A DNA stretch of 64,000 nt from Fagopyrum homotropicum (Eukaryota; Streptophyta; Magnoliopsida; Caryophyllales; Polygonaceae), in assembly GCA_033239125.1 (NCBI GenBank), contig BSWB01000002.1:90144560-90208559 (forward strand), in the 5' to 3' direction. The position numbers and the translations under genes were made by a program. Below, one piece after another: positions 21,508 through 32,955 of this stretch (position 1 is the first letter of the stretch; each line of letters starts with the position of its first letter). The notes beneath the pieces were generated by a model. It worked only from the letters and a program-made list of their open reading frames with translations. It ran no database searches and was not told the origin of the DNA.

Positions 21508-22600
21508 TTGCCCCTTTGTTGAAAAGGATTTGTCCTCGAATCCAGGTCCTCTTTTCTTGCAAAGACAATGGTTGCTTGATCCCTTGCAATATCTCCTTCC
21601 AAGCTTGAACGCCATCCTCTTTCCGGAATCCTTGGTTGCTCCCTACAATCATAAGAGTAAACACACAATAAGGACAAGACACAGAAGCATAAAAAAGATA
21701 CTTCAAGTATTCTAGCCGAGTGGTAGAGAAAACTTCCCTGAAATACTCCTTATGCTCTCTCATGGACGGGTTGTACATTAATATGTCATCACTGTAAACA
21801 ACACATGTATAAACATAACGATCAAGCACATACACACTCAATGACATGAATAGGCTAGGTGGTATAGAGATTGTTTTACTAACTCTCATGCTCAGCTCAT
21901 AATTCCACTTCGTAGAAACTCTAAAGATCATACAAATCTGTCCTAAAGACTCCAAACGAGTAGAATGTAACACATAGGCCGATTTAACCCTATAGTTATC
22001 AAACATTATCACAACAGGGAACTTGTCATTTATGTTCCTCCAAAGAACTAACCTATAGGGTCCAATCAACTCTAAGTGTTCATCCAAGCATACTAAAGAC
22101 TTCCAAGCAACATGATAACCAAAAAAACTCCTCAAGCACAACAAACCATCACTTTTCAAACTAAAGTCCTCCAAATCAAATTCTGGTGCATTTGAACTCT
22201 TGCAAGCAATATCCTCAAGTTTAGAGTCCAATTCATCATCATATCCAAAGTCCTTAGTATATAGCTCAAATCCTTCAATATCACACTCACTTCTTAGGTC
22301 CAAATCATCCTCAAATACGATAATATCACTAGCTTGTAAACTACAGACTTCGCATAACTCCAAGAAAGAACAATCCATAGACAACAAGCTATCCGAACCT
22401 GTAGGAAGACTCTCGTGTGCACCCTTTCTACACTCATCATCAACACAAGCGAAGACATCCATATCACTAAACTCATCAAGGTCATGTGGTAAATCAAGAC
22501 TACTAGGCTCAACTTGCTCAAAATCACATTTAACACATTCAAGAGACTCCTTAAGCTCCAAATCAGATTCAACACAAGCAATAGACTCATTAAGCTCCAA
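21167..22600 (-). CDS. E3 acidic ORF with degenerate RT remnant and integrase-type tail
   Basis: A 477-residue open frame. The first 150 residues are Asp/Glu/Cys/Ser-rich with repeated LELxESxxCVxxD units (about residues 1-30), then HESLPTGSD and FLELCEVCSLQ. The middle reads GYHVAWKSLVCLDEHLELIG then YRLVLWRNINDKFPVVIMFD, which I do not recognise. Next comes a decayed RT piece: YSDDILMYNPSMREHKEYF corresponds to YFDDILIYS of the autonomous elements. The end passes REHPSQLMDATF at the LTR start and finishes in [18 protein letters not shown] like the E1/E2 tail. The frame probably continues upstream of the Met at 22600 to join the Gag piece. Element C has a homologous but diverged copy. No function is assigned. 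Confidence 0.7.
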   Translation of the reverse strand: MELNESIACVESDLELKESLECVKCDFEQVEPSSLDLPHDLDEFSDMDVFACVDDECRKGAHESLPTGSDSLLSMDCSFLELCEVCSLQASDIIVFEDDLDLRSECDIEGFELYTKDFGYDDELDSKLEDIACKSSNAPEFDLEDFSLKSDGLLCLRSFFGYHVAWKSLVCLDEHLELIGPYRLVLWRNINDKFPVVIMFDNYRVKSAYVLHSTRLESLGQICMIFRVSTKWNYELSMRVSKTISIPPSLFMSLSVYVLDRYVYTCVVYSDDILMYNPSMREHKEYFREVFSTTRLEYLKYLFYASVSCPYCVFTLMIVGSNQGFRKEDGVQAWKEILQGIKQPLSLQEKRTWIRGQILFNKGAMMREHPSQLMDATFQVHHDADEGSSSKMIALLNLLLSKDHHVHLNLEFRLIELTPSSPPQGTLTRAQAKRQAEMDALFLNMVHEAQPSPSSSSLRTILWISHEHIPSKMINGA

Positions 22601-22737
22601 ATCAACCTTAAAAGATGCACTAGACTCGTTAAACTCTAAAACAACCTCAATACATGCAATAGACTCATCATGCTCAGAATTAGGCTTAACAATACATTTG
22701 GTGCATTTCTCATGCTCATCACTACCAATTTCATCTA

Positions 22738-23223
22738 CTAAATCAGATTTTTATGCTCAATGATGCTATCCGTAGAGATATCATGCAAAACAACCTCAGA
22801 TTCTGAATTTAGCAACTCTAAGTGATTAAACATGGTAGTAGAAGGTATAGAATTACATCCCTTTGTGGCTGCGGAAACCTCAATTGGCTGGTACGGAGGT
22901 GACTCATGTCTCCATCCTTCATCCTCCGAATAATCCTCTGCCTCATAAGCAAAATTCAGATATTGATTAGGATAATCATGCATATTAGAAGTAAAAGGGA
23001 CAGAATTATGCTCCTGGAAAGCATGGTTTCTTTGGCCTTGTGGATTAGGCCTTAAAGGCTGCGTAGCATTGGAATATCTTTCAGCCTCAAGTGTGGCCAA
23101 CTTTGTACTTAGAACATCAATGCTATCTTGCAAGCCCTTGAAAAGGTTGAACAATTCGATGTGAATCGATTCTAGGCTGTTTGTACCTGCTGGACTTGGT
23201 GACCTAGACATAATTCCAAACAC
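22738..23223 (-). CDS. E3 Gag N-terminal region
   Basis: A 161-residue frame opening MFGIMSRSPSPAG and containing the coiled-coil stretch HIELFNLFKGLQDSIDVLST of family Gags. The Retrotrans_gag core and zinc knuckle never appear. Instead the sequence runs into PIEVSAATKGCNSIPSTTMF, which element C also has (IEVTTISKGSDSKPSTLMF). The natural start is probably the inner Met of MSRSPSP. Confidence 0.7.
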   Translation of the reverse strand: MFGIMSRSPSPAGTNSLESIHIELFNLFKGLQDSIDVLSTKLATLEAERYSNATQPLRPNPQGQRNHAFQEHNSVPFTSNMHDYPNQYLNFAYEAEDYSEDEGWRHESPPYQPIEVSAATKGCNSIPSTTMFNHLELLNSESEVVLHDISTDSIIEHKNLI

Positions 23224-24389
23224 TCATCAAAACAAACAAACACGTTAGGTTAGATAAAACAAAAATCACCTCGCAAGTGTATCACTCAAAAAATAAGGTT
23301 CTCTCACTCTCTAGTGGTGTGATACAAGCTTGTTGATGGCTCGTCTTGTATAGATCAAAAACCTCACGTGAGTTCGATGCCTAGTCAAACTAAGCTTTTA
23401 GATAGAAACAAGATTCGATTTCAGTCACTTCAAAAACGTGTTTGACTCAACAAAAATAGAAGAAAAGACTCAAACGGAAAAGACAATTGTACGAATGTTA
23501 TATGCAAATAAATCACTCAAAAATTTAGAACTCAAGATAAGCCTTGAAAGAACTTACTCGTAAGACCCAAGAAGTGAACCCTAGACACCGTAGGATGAGG
23601 TTAAGGAAGGTTGAGCTATGGTGTTTGATGGCCGAAAATGGACAGTAGCTAGGTGTGGCTACATAGGTTCAACGAGATACTTGGTTCTTCCTCCGAGTGA
23701 GACGAGATACTTGACTTAAGTCCTTTCTTGAAGTCCTCTTTGTTGCTGAATAACACTAGGCTAATTACAAACTATGAATAAGAAAGAATGAAAACAAAAA
23801 GATCTGATTCCTTTTCCTTTTTTTTTATCCTTTTTCTTTTCTGATCTTTTTTTTAACTCAAGAAATCTGAAATAAAAAGAAACAAAAAAGAAAGAAATAA
23901 AACTAATTCTTGTTTGCAGATAAACGTGGGTCAAGCTGTTGCAAATCTTCAGGATAAGATCAAATCTCAGCTCCTAGATTTGTTACAACTGATTCAACGT
24001 GCCAAATCTGTAGGAAAAAACAACTGCTTCAAGTTCTGCACCGGATTAGTAGGAAATACGCTGAATCAACTCCAATTATGCATTTACTGGATACAGGAAG
24101 AGAAACAGCAACGTTTGGTTTTCGTTCAACTGGTTCGAGTGTGGCTAATGTGGCTGAAGGAAAGATGGTGGTGTGATGGTGGTTGTGTTGGTGCTATGGT
24201 GGTTTCCGGTGTCCAGAACTCACAAACAAGGAACAAACTCGTTAGACTCAAACAAAGCTTAGAGTAGAAGAGAGAAACGGAAATAGACTCAAACAAAAGA
24301 CAATGATCAATTGCAATGATCAAAATAGACTCTTTTTGTAATTTTATGATTGATTTACCGACATTTTTTGGTGGTTGGACGTCAACTAT
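23224..24389 (-). other. E3 untranslated leader
   Basis: About 1.17 kb between Gag and the primer site, similar along its length to the leaders of E1, E2 and C. A T-rich tract at about 23811-23855 (purine-rich on the sense strand) sits mid-leader. No ORF is supported; the open frame at 23914-24267 on the opposite strand is a shadow. Confidence 0.65.
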
Positions 24390-24401
24390 GCTCTGATACC
24401 A
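24390..24401 (-). promoter_or_regulatory. Primer-binding site, tRNA-iMet (E3)
   Basis: Sense strand TGGTATCAGAGC, 2 nt from the 5' LTR edge at 24404. Confidence 0.85.
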
Positions 24402-24403
24402 AT

Positions 24404-25441
24404 TGATGCAGGGATTAGCCGCGATGAGCGGATCTAGACGAACAACCTGTTCTGAAGAAAGAAGAACACACGAAATTAACAAACATGGACAGCAATGAAA
24501 CGAGAAAACAGAAAGGGACAAGAAGAACCGAAAGGAACAATGATAGAACCCTTGGATTCAAGATACAAGAACAAAACCAGTGACAATTCGACCCCGCTTC
24601 TTCCAACTCCACTCAATCGATCTGAGAATCGAGAGCACGAAGAGGGTGCCTTGTTCGACTTGCAACACCAATCCCGAAGGAGATTGACATGCACAAGAAC
24701 GAGAAAGCTAGATCACACACAAAAACTCACGAGACAAGAATGATTGAATTCTCTTGGATTCAATTCTGAAATGCTCTTAGCAAAACATTTATAAAACTTG
24801 TCTAACTACAAAAGAAGAGAGAAAATGCTTTATATACATCCTAGGCCTTTTCTTCTAAAACAGAAAACAGAAACTAATTATAATAATTACATTGAGAGAG
24901 AGTTAAATAAAGCCCAACAAACATAGAACACAATTGGGCCTAACTAAACTCTCCTATTCAGCCTCTCACGTCCACATACTTAAATGAATGTTCCACCCAT
25001 GCACATGCACACACGTGAAGCCCCTTGTATCTTATTTCAAGGCCTCCGTATGTCCTTTGAAATGCGTCCCAAGGCCTGCCCAGCAACTAGAAATACAATT
25101 TAAGCTCCATTAATCATCTTGGCTGGGATGTGTTCGTGGCTGGTCCACAAGATGGTCCTTAGACTTGATGAAGGTGGACTTTGGTTGAGCTTTATGGACC
25201 ATATTTAGGAAAAGAGCATCCATCTCAGCTTGACTTTTAGCTTGTGTTCTTGTTCGAGTCCCTTGAGGTGGTGAAGATGGAGTTAGCTCAATCAATCTGG
25301 ACTCCAGGTTGAGATGACCATGATGGTCCTTGGACAAGAGTAAGTTGAGCAATGCAATCATCTTAGAGATTGACCCTTCATCAACATCATGATGGACTTG
25401 GAATGTTGCATCCATTAATTGGCTTGGATGTTCCCGCATCA
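24404..25441 (-). repeat. 5' LTR of E3
   Basis: From TGATGCAGGG to CCCGCATCA, 1,038 bp, differing from the 3' copy by scattered substitutions and small indels (by eye about 95% identical). The TATA is at about 24826-24839. The right flank is TSD CTCTC, followed by the rest of E2's 3' LTR. Confidence 0.88.
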
Positions 25442-25605
25442 CTCTCACGTCCACATACTTACATGAATGTTCCAGCCATGCACATGCACACACGTGAAAC
25501 CCCTTGTATCTGATTTCAAGGCCATCGTATGTCATTTGAAATGCGTCTTAAGGCCTGCCCATCAACTAGAAATACAATTTAAGCTCCATTAATCATCTTG
25601 GATTT
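25442..25605 (-). repeat. 3' LTR of E2, second part
   Basis: Resumes at CTCTCACGTCCACATAC after E3 and continues to TAATCATCTTGG. It is colinear with 21030-21188 of E3's LTR. Confidence 0.8.
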
Positions 25606-26190
25606 GACAAAACATTAAGGGAGAAGAAGGATCATTTGAGCTAACTCCATCATCACCACCTCAAGGGATTCTAACAAGAGCGCAAGCTAAACATCAAGTT
25701 GAGATGGATGCTCTTTTCCTAAACGTGGTCATGAAGCTCAACCAAGTCCACCTTCATCAAGTCTAAGGACCATCTTGTGGATCAGCCACGAACACATCCC
25801 AACCAAGATGATTAATGGAGCTTAAATTGTATTTCTAGTTGCTGGGCAGGCCTTGGGACGTATTTCAAAGGACAGACGGAGGCCTTGAAATCAGATTCAA
25901 GGGGTTTCACGTGTGTGCATGTGCATGGGCTGGAACATTCATTTAAGTATGTGGACGTGAGATGCTGAATAGAAGAGTTTAATTAGGCCCAATTGTGTTC
26001 TATGGTTTTTGGGCTTTATTTAACTCTCTCTCAATGTAATTATTGTAATTAGTTTCTTTTTCTGTTTTACAAGAAAAGGCCTATGATGTATATAAAGCCT
26101 TTTCTCTCTTCATTTGTAGTTAGACAAGCTTTATTCAAGTTTTGCTGAGAGCATTTCAGAATTGATTCCAAGAAAATTCAATCATTCTTG
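25606..26190 (+). repeat. Inverted LTR fragment inside E2's 3' LTR
   Basis: About 585 bp of A-type LTR in the opposite orientation. It begins near the LTR's sense start (GAAGGATCATTTGAGC at about 25629) and ends at TTCAATCATTCTTGG. Both junctions share CTTGG, a microhomology, and no 5-bp duplication with an LTR edge is present. It is therefore not a normal insertion but probably a template switch or inverted repair event. Together with 25442-25605 it makes inverted arms of about 160 bp (25447-25605 against about 25803-25961). Confidence 0.75.
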
Positions 26191-27255
26191 GTTGGGATGT
26201 GTTCGTGGCTGATCCACAAGATGGTCCTTAGACTTGATGAAGGTGGACTTGGTTGAGCTTCATGGACCATGTTTAGGAAAAGAGCATCTATCTCTGCTTG
26301 ACGTTTAGCTTGCGCTCTTGTTAGAGTCCCTTGAGGTGGTGAAGATGGAGTTAGCTCAGATGATCCTTCATCATTCTTCCCTTCTTTGGAAGAATTCGAC
26401 CTCGAATTGCCTTGATCATCATCCAGGAGCGGAAAAGGACTTAGATCCCTCACATTGAATGTGGGATCACAAGCATAATCATCCGGCAAGTCAAGCACAT
26501 AGGCGTTGTCACCCGCCTTGTGTAACACCTTGAAAGGCCCATTTTCTCTTGGGGAGAGCTTGGATTTCCGAAGCTGTTGAAACCTCTCCTTCCTCAAATA
26601 TAGCCATACAAGGTCGCCGGGTTCGAATATAATCTTCTTGCGTCCTTGATTCGCCTTTTCTGTGTTGTATTTGCCTTTCTCCTCGAGCTTGATCCTTGTC
26701 CTACTATATAGCTCCTTGATGTTTTCACCTGCGTTTTAGCACTTAAATTCACTCGCTTCTTCTTAGGTAACGGTGTAAGATCAAAAGGGGTTAGTGGATT
26801 AAAACCATAAACACACTCAAAGGGAGAGATGGAAGTAGATGAGTGGACGACTATATTATAGGTAAACTCAACATGTGGCAAGACATCTTCCCATTCTTTC
26901 AAAATTCTTCTTGATGATAGCCCTTAGAAGTGTTGTTAGGGTCCTATTAGTTACTTCCGTTTGCCCATCAGTTTGGGGGTGGCTTGATGTAGAAAATAAC
27001 AACTTAGTTCCTAGATTTCCCCAAAGAGTTTTCAAAAAAAAAGTAACTCAAGAACTTAACATCCCTATCACTCACTATTGTCCTTGGAATACCATGTAAC
27101 CTAACTACTTTCTGAAAGAACAAATTAGCTACATTGGCTGCATCATCAATTTTGTGACAAGCAATAAAGTGAGCCATCTTAGAGAATCGATCTACAACCA
27201 AAAATATCGAATCCCTACCTCTTCTAGTCCTAGGCAATCCCACTATGAAATCCAT
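26178..27255 (-). pseudogene. E2 integrase core, C-terminus and LTR-encoded tail
   Basis: Frame 27255-27004 holds [20 protein letters not shown] (first Asp) and [13 protein letters not shown] (second Asp). Frame 26902-26594 holds [14 protein letters not shown]. Frame 26597-26178 holds [27 protein letters not shown] and [14 protein letters not shown] sequence begins at 26373, so the final residues are LTR-encoded; the last codons run into the inverted fragment. The polypurine tract CCAAAGAAGGGAAGA (26375-26389) is in frame. The catalytic Glu region lies in a broken stretch between frames. Confidence 0.75.
26191..26373 (-). repeat. 3' LTR of E2, third part (sense-strand LTR start)
   Basis: Resumes at TTGGGATGTGTTCGTGG after the inverted fragment and ends CCTTCATCA, next to the polypurine tract. 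Confidence 0.75.
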
Positions 27256-28277
27256 GATAATGTCTTCCCAAGGGGTTGTGGGGATTGCAAAGGTGTATAC
27301 AATCCATGAGGCTTCACTTTCGATTTAGCTCTAAGGCACTCTAAACACCTTTTAAGCACATTTTTAACATCCTTAAGCATATGTGGCCAATAAAAATGTG
27401 AGTGCAGCATAGCATAAGTCTTATCCCTCCCAAAATGACCCATTAGATCTCCTTTATGGGCTTCTTCCACTAACAACAAACGAAGGGAACACCTAGGTAT
27501 GCACACCTTATCCACTCGAAATAGAAATCCCTCAAACAAATAGAATTTATCTACGGAACCTTTTTGCACACAAAGCTTATATATTTCTCCAAAGTCAAGA
27601 TCAGATTCATAGAGCTCTTTAATGTAAACAAATCCTAACACCCTAGCATCCAATGTAGTTAGCAATGTATGCCTCCTAAAAAGAGCATCCGCAACTACAT
27701 TGTCTTTTCCTATTTTATACTTGATAACATAGGGAAAAGTCTCAATAAATTCCATCCATCTACCATGCCTCGTATCTAGTTTATCTTGACTCCGAAAATG
27801 TTTCAAAGATTCATGATCAGTATGCAAAATAAACTCTCTAGGCCATAAGTAGCGTTGCCATGTCTTAAGTACTCTAAATAATGCATAAAACTCTTTATCA
27901 TACGTAGAGTAGTTAAGACATGCTCCTTTAAGATTTTCATTGAAAAAGACAATAGGCTTACCTTCTTACATAAGCACACCTCCTATGCCAATTCCCGATG
28001 TATCACACTCCACTTCGAAAGGCCTAGTGAAGTCAGGGAGAGCTAGTAAGGGTGCCTCGGTGAGAACCAACTTCAGCTTGTTAAAAGCACGTTCTTGAGA
28101 TGCTTTCCACACAAATGGTGCATGTTTCTTGCAAATCTCCGTCAAGGGTGCAACAATGGTACTGAAGTCTCTCACAAAGCGCCTATTGAAACTTGCAAGC
28201 CCATGGAAGCTCCTTACATGGCTAATGGATGTAGGTGTTGGCCAATCTCGAATAGCTCTAATGTTCTTCTTATTCAC
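27243..28277 (-). pseudogene. E2 RNase H and integrase zinc-binding domain
   Basis: Frame 28277-27966 is the connection and early RNase H ([33 protein letters not shown]). Frame 27827-27243 continues with the [16 protein letters not shown]sp region, [11 protein letters not shown], then the integrase zinc region [20 protein letters not shown] and CLECLRAK. Between them the YDKELYAL region is readable but stop-broken. R to F in ADALFRR departs from the usual ADALSRR. Confidence 0.75.
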
Positions 28278-28534
28278 TTGTAGACCTTGTGCAGTGACTA
28301 CAAAACCAAGAAATATAACTTCATTGGTGCATGTTTCTTGTGAATCTCCGTCAAGGGTGCATCAATGGTACTGAAGTCTCTCACAAAGTGCCTATAGAAA
28401 CTTGCAAGCCCATGGAAGCTCCTTACATGGCTAATGGATGTAGGTGTTGGCCAATCTCGAATAGCTCTAATGTTCTCCTTATCCACTTGTAGACCTTGTG
28501 TAGTCACAACAAAACCAAGAAATATAACTTCATT
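28117..28534 (-). repeat. 209-bp tandem duplication in E2's RT-RNase H
   Basis: 28117-28325 and 28326-28534 are adjacent direct copies: GGTGCATGTTTCTTG starts both and AAGAAATATAACTTCATT ends both. The unit is not a multiple of three, so it shifts the frame, which is why the RNase H start is seen twice ([12 protein letters not shown] and [12 protein letters not shown]). The copies differ by several substitutions, so the event is not very recent. Confidence 0.85.
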
Positions 28535-29380
28535 AGTGAAAAAGCTACATTTCTTCAAGTTGGCATACAAGTGTTCAGCCCTAAGGGTAGAGACAACTTC
28601 CCTTAGATGTTCTTCATGCTCCTCTAGGGACCTGCTATAGATTAAGATATCATCAAAATACACTACAATAAATCTCCCTATGAATTGTCTTAACACATGG
28701 TTTATTAAACGCATAAAAGTAGATGGAGCATTGGTTAACCCAAATGGCATAACAAGCCATTCATACAACCCAAATTTAGTCTTGAAGGTTGTCTTTCACT
28801 CGTCCTCCTCCTTCATTCGGATCTTATGGTAGCCACTCCGAAGGTCTATCTTGCTGAATGTAGTGGCGCCATGGAGCTCATCAAGAATGTCATCGAGGCG
28901 GGGAATAGGGTGGCGGTACTTAATGGTTTTGTTGTTGATAGCCCTACAATCAACACACATTCTCCAAGTGTTGTCCTTCTTAGGCACTAATAGGACAGGA
29001 ACAGCGCAAGGGCTAAGAATTTCTCTAACATATCCTTCATCTAGGAGGTCTTGGAGTTGGGTTTGGATCTCTTGACTCTCCTTAGGGTTCATCCTATAGG
29101 CTGGTCTATTAAGAAGGGTAGCTCCGGGGATAAGGTCAATCTGATGCTCTATGCTTCTCAAAGGTGGAAAGCCATGAGGTATCTCTTCCGGAAACACATC
29201 CTTAAACTCCTCTAGGATGGCTGTAATGGTAGGGGGTAAGATAGCCTTTGTTTCTTCACTCACTAAGATTAGGTCCTTACACAACCTCACAAAGATGGCA
29301 TCTAAGGGTAAACACTCACTTTGGAACTCAAGTTTAGAAGCTAACAAGGCCGTAGGAGGCTGAGTTGTGGGCGTGACCAA
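28298..29380 (-). pseudogene. E2 reverse transcriptase
   Basis: Frame 29380-28796 holds the N-terminal half ([53 protein letters not shown]). Frame 28768-28298 holds [18 protein letters not shown] and the catalytic [21 protein letters not shown] stop separates the two frames. The catalytic YFDD is intact. Confidence 0.8.
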
Positions 29381-29395
29381 GGGAGCATTAGGTTG

Positions 29396-30010
29396 TTAGC
29401 AAGAGGACGTGTCTATGGCAGGTTCTTGGTGCCTCGATGACTTGCTCCCCTTCTTAGCTTGTCCTTGGTCTTGTTCACTCGCCTTCTTCTTCTCAAACGC
29501 CTCCACAATGTGCAAGGGAGTCATAGATTTTAGAGTAACGGGTTTTTCATTAAAAGTAAATAAATACCTATTAGTAAAACCATCATGCATAACTCTCCTA
29601 TCATATTTCTAAGGACGGCCTAATAACACATGCCAAGCTTGCATAGGCACAACATCACATAAAACAGTATCCTCATAGTGTCCTAGAGTGAAAGTGATCT
29701 TATCTTGCCTATTAACCTTCAATTCACCACAATCATTCATCCAATGCAGTTTATATGGTCTAGGGTGACAAAATGTAGGAATTTTCAACTTAGAGATCAA
29801 TTCAGTACTAGCAATGTTGCAACAACTACCTCCATCAATGATAAGATTACACACCTTTCCCTTAACCAAACACCTAGTATGAAACAAGTTCTCTCTTTGG
29901 TTATCCTCAGAAGGGCCAGGTTGTGCACTCAAAGTTCTCCTAGCTATAAGGGAATTATCATGCTCACGATTTTCATCACAAACCATGTTATTAGGATCAT
30001 TTCCTGCGTT
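29396..30010 (-). pseudogene. E2 protease region
   Basis: Frame 29986-29609 contains RENLFHTRCLVKGKVCNLII followed by DGGSCCNIAS (active site in the family form) and AWHVLLGRP. Frame 29590-29396 continues with MHDGFTNRYLFTFNEKPVTL and the basic linker to RT. One stop separates them. Confidence 0.75.
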
Positions 30011-31637
30011 TTATAGCCCATTAGATTCATCATGAGAATCAAGATCACAAAGCATGTAGTTATTAGCTAGAAATGAATTAGGATGGTCAAATAACACTCT
30101 TTTAGCTAGTAAACAATCCCTCTGCTCATATTCAATCCCATCATCATCCAAATCATCATGATCATGCATATTAGGCTCAAAATCATCATTATCATGCTCA
30201 TGCTCAGATTTGGACTCATATTGTCCTAAATGGTTGATTAACAAGTTTTCTTGTTAGGACAGTCTTTCATCACGTGTCCTCTACCTTGACACTTAAAACA
30301 CACTATATCCCTAGCTCTAGATGAAGGGTTAGAAGTACTCCCTTGTGTTCCTTTAGGAAAATTAGCCTTGAGATTAGGAGGGGCTGCGGAAGGTGCTTTA
30401 CGCTGTCCTCCTTGTTCTGGGGCTGTTTTCTCCTTATTTGACACTTCCCTATTGTAACTTCCTTGTTGGCGGTTCCTTTCGTTCTTCCAAGAGCTAGAGA
30501 CACCATAAGAAGCCTTTCCTCCTTCATTTCTGGCTTTCATCTTCCTTTCCACTTTGATTGTGAGATGGAGCAGTTCTGTCATAGAGCCATAGGAAAAAAG
30601 ATCTACTTCGTTAGCAAAACTTGAATTAAGGATACGAAGATACCTAGCCATTGTTGATTCTTCATCTTCTCGCACATTGGCCTTTACCATGGCCCTTATT
30701 ATGGCATTATAGGTCTCCTCAGCAGTCATTGATCCTTGCCTCAGGTTCTCCAATCGTTGCCTCAATTCCCTTGTATAGTATTGGGGAACAAACCAAGCTC
30801 TCATCAATGCCTTCTTATGCTCCCAAGTAGCTACAGGTGCATCCAAAGTTCTTCTCCTTTCCTTCACCAAATCATCCCACCATATCATAACATAGTCAAT
30901 AAATTCAAGGTTTGCGTAGTGTACCTTTTTGTGTTCGGGAAAGTTATGGCAGGACCATATTTGCTCTATCTTTTCCTCCCATGCCATATACACATCAGGA
31001 TCACATTTGCCCTCGAAACTAGGGACTTTCACCTTCACTTTGCCAAGACCGTCATGTTCCGGTTCTCGGTCTCTCCTTTGCTGGACTCCATAGGGCTCAC
31101 GTCTCCATTCATCATTACGCCGCCCTTCTTGGTGCCTCCTTGGCTGATCTCGCCTCCTCCGTCCATTAGGCATCCATTCTGGTCTCCATTCCTCATTCTC
31201 TCCATCGTCCTCCTCTTCCTGGTCATAAACTAGATTCTAAAATTGGTGAGGATAGTTAGGCATATCATCATAAACTGGATTCTAAAATTGGTGAGGATAG
31301 TTAGCATATTATCATTAATAATTAGAGAAGAAGGAATAGAAATATGCTCCTCAAAAGCATGGTTTCTCCAACCAGGTTGGGAAGCAATATTGCCTAAACC
31401 ATGGGCATGCCTAGAAGGTTGCGGAACATTCGAATTCCTTGTAGCTTGGAACACAGCTTGCTGACTTTGAAGGGGAACTCGATCTTGTCCTTGGTTTTGT
31501 GCCCTCGAGTTGTCTCCTATCTCCAAGTTACCTCCTGGTGGTCGAGAATCCGGGGTCACCCTAGAGGTCTCCAAGGTAGATATCCTTGTAGTTAGCCCCT
31601 CAATGCTATCTTTCAAGCTCTTGATGAGACTGAACAA
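30011..31637 (-). pseudogene. E2 gag
   Basis: Frame 31637-31230 is the N-terminal coiled coil (MFSLIKSLKDSIEGLTTRI). Frame 31173-30238 is the Retrotrans_gag core (FEGKCDPDVYMAWEEKIEQI, YVMIWWDDLVKERR, YYTRELRQRLENLRQGSM) and the zinc knuckle CFKCQGRGHVMKDCPNK. Frame 30244-30011 is an acidic stretch (ESKSEHEHDNDDFEP). Frameshifts and a small duplicated piece at about 31238-31310 break it. Confidence 0.8.
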
Positions 31638-32941
31638 CTCCGGTGTGATAGGCTCAAGGCTCTTAGAACATGCGGAAGTCCCTTAGAAGATGCAAAACAC
31701 TCAACAACCGCAAACACGTTAGCTTAGTTTAAACAAAAACACCTCGCAAGTGTATCACTCAGAAAATAAGGTTCTCTTACTCTCTAGTGGTGCGATACAA
31801 GTTTGTTGATGACTCGTATTAATCAAATACCTCACGCGAGTTCGATGCCTAGTCAAACTAAAGCCTTTAGTTAGAAACAAGATTCGATTTTAGTCACTTC
31901 AACGTGTTTGACTCAACAAAAATAGAAGAAAAGACTCAAATGGAAGGGACAAATTACACGAATGTTATATGCAACTAGATGACTCAAGATTTAGAACTCA
32001 AGATAAGCTTTGAAAGAAATTACTCGTAAGACCCAAGAAGTGAACCCTAGACACCGTAGGATGAGGTTAAGGAAGGCTGAGCTATGGTGTTTGATGGCCG
32101 AAAATGGACCGTAGCTAGGTGTGGCTAGATAGGTTCAACAAGATTGCTTGGTTCTTCCTCCAAATGAGACGAGATACTTGACTTAAGTCCTTTCGTGAAG
32201 TCCTCTTTGTTGCTGAGTAGCACTAAAACAAATGTAATGACACTAGGCTAATTACAAACTATGAATAAGAAAGAATGAAAAAAAAACAATAAACTAGAAT
32301 GAAATGAATAGATCTGATTCCTTTTCTTTTCTTTTTTTTGAACTTTATGATTCAGGAAATCAGAAAAGAAGAATAAACAAAAATTGAAAGAAAAATAAAT
32401 AAATTCTTGTTTGTAGATAAATGTGGACCAAGTTGTTGCAAATCTTCAGGATAAGATCATATCTCAGCTCCTACATTGTTGCAACTGATTCAACGTGGAA
32501 GATCTGTAGGAGGAAACAACTTTTTCAAGCTCTTCGCCGGATTTGTAGGAAACACGCTGAATCAACTCCAATTTTGGTGTGTATTGGATGTAGGGAAACA
32601 ATCTACTTCAACTTCAATTCTGAGTGTACTGGATGTAGGAAAAGAAGCAGCAACGTTTGGTTTTTGTTCAACTGGTTCAAGTGTGGCTAATGTGGCTGAG
32701 GGAAAAATGGTGGTTGATGGTGGTGTGATGGTGGTTGGTGTGGTGCTATGGTGGTTTCCGGTGTCTAAAACTCACAAACAAGGTACAAACTCGTTAGACT
32801 CAAACAAAGCTTAGAGTAGAAGAGCGAAACGGAAATAGACTCAAACAAAAGACAATGATTAATTGCAATGATCAAAACGGACTCTTTTTGTGATTTTATG
32901 ATTGATTTACCAACTCTTTTTGATGGTTGGACGTCAACTGT
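31638..32941 (-). other. E2 untranslated leader
   Basis: About 1.3 kb, colinear with the leaders of E1, E3 and C, with a T-rich tract near 32320-32340. No supported ORF. Confidence 0.65.
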
Positions 32942-32953
32942 GCTCTGATACCA
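32942..32953 (-). promoter_or_regulatory. Primer-binding site, tRNA-iMet (E2)
   Basis: Sense strand TGGTATCAGAGC, 2 nt from the LTR edge at 32956. Confidence 0.85.
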
Positions 32954-32955
32954 AT

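Larger units (their letters stand above)
20471..25441 (-). mobile_element. Element E3: non-autonomous CRM-like element with a private acidic ORF
   Basis: A 4,971-bp element with LTRs 20471-21507 and 24404-25441 (1,037 and 1,038 bp, very similar) and TSD CTCTC (20466-20470 and 25442-25446). The primer site is at 24390-24401, followed by a leader of about 1.2 kb. Inside are a Gag N-terminus, a long acidic ORF that runs through a degenerate RT remnant, and the integrase tail entering the 3' LTR. Zinc knuckle, protease, RNase H and integrase core are absent. Element C (43415-48319) has the same plan and size, so this is a family rather than a chance deletion. Confidence 0.85.
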
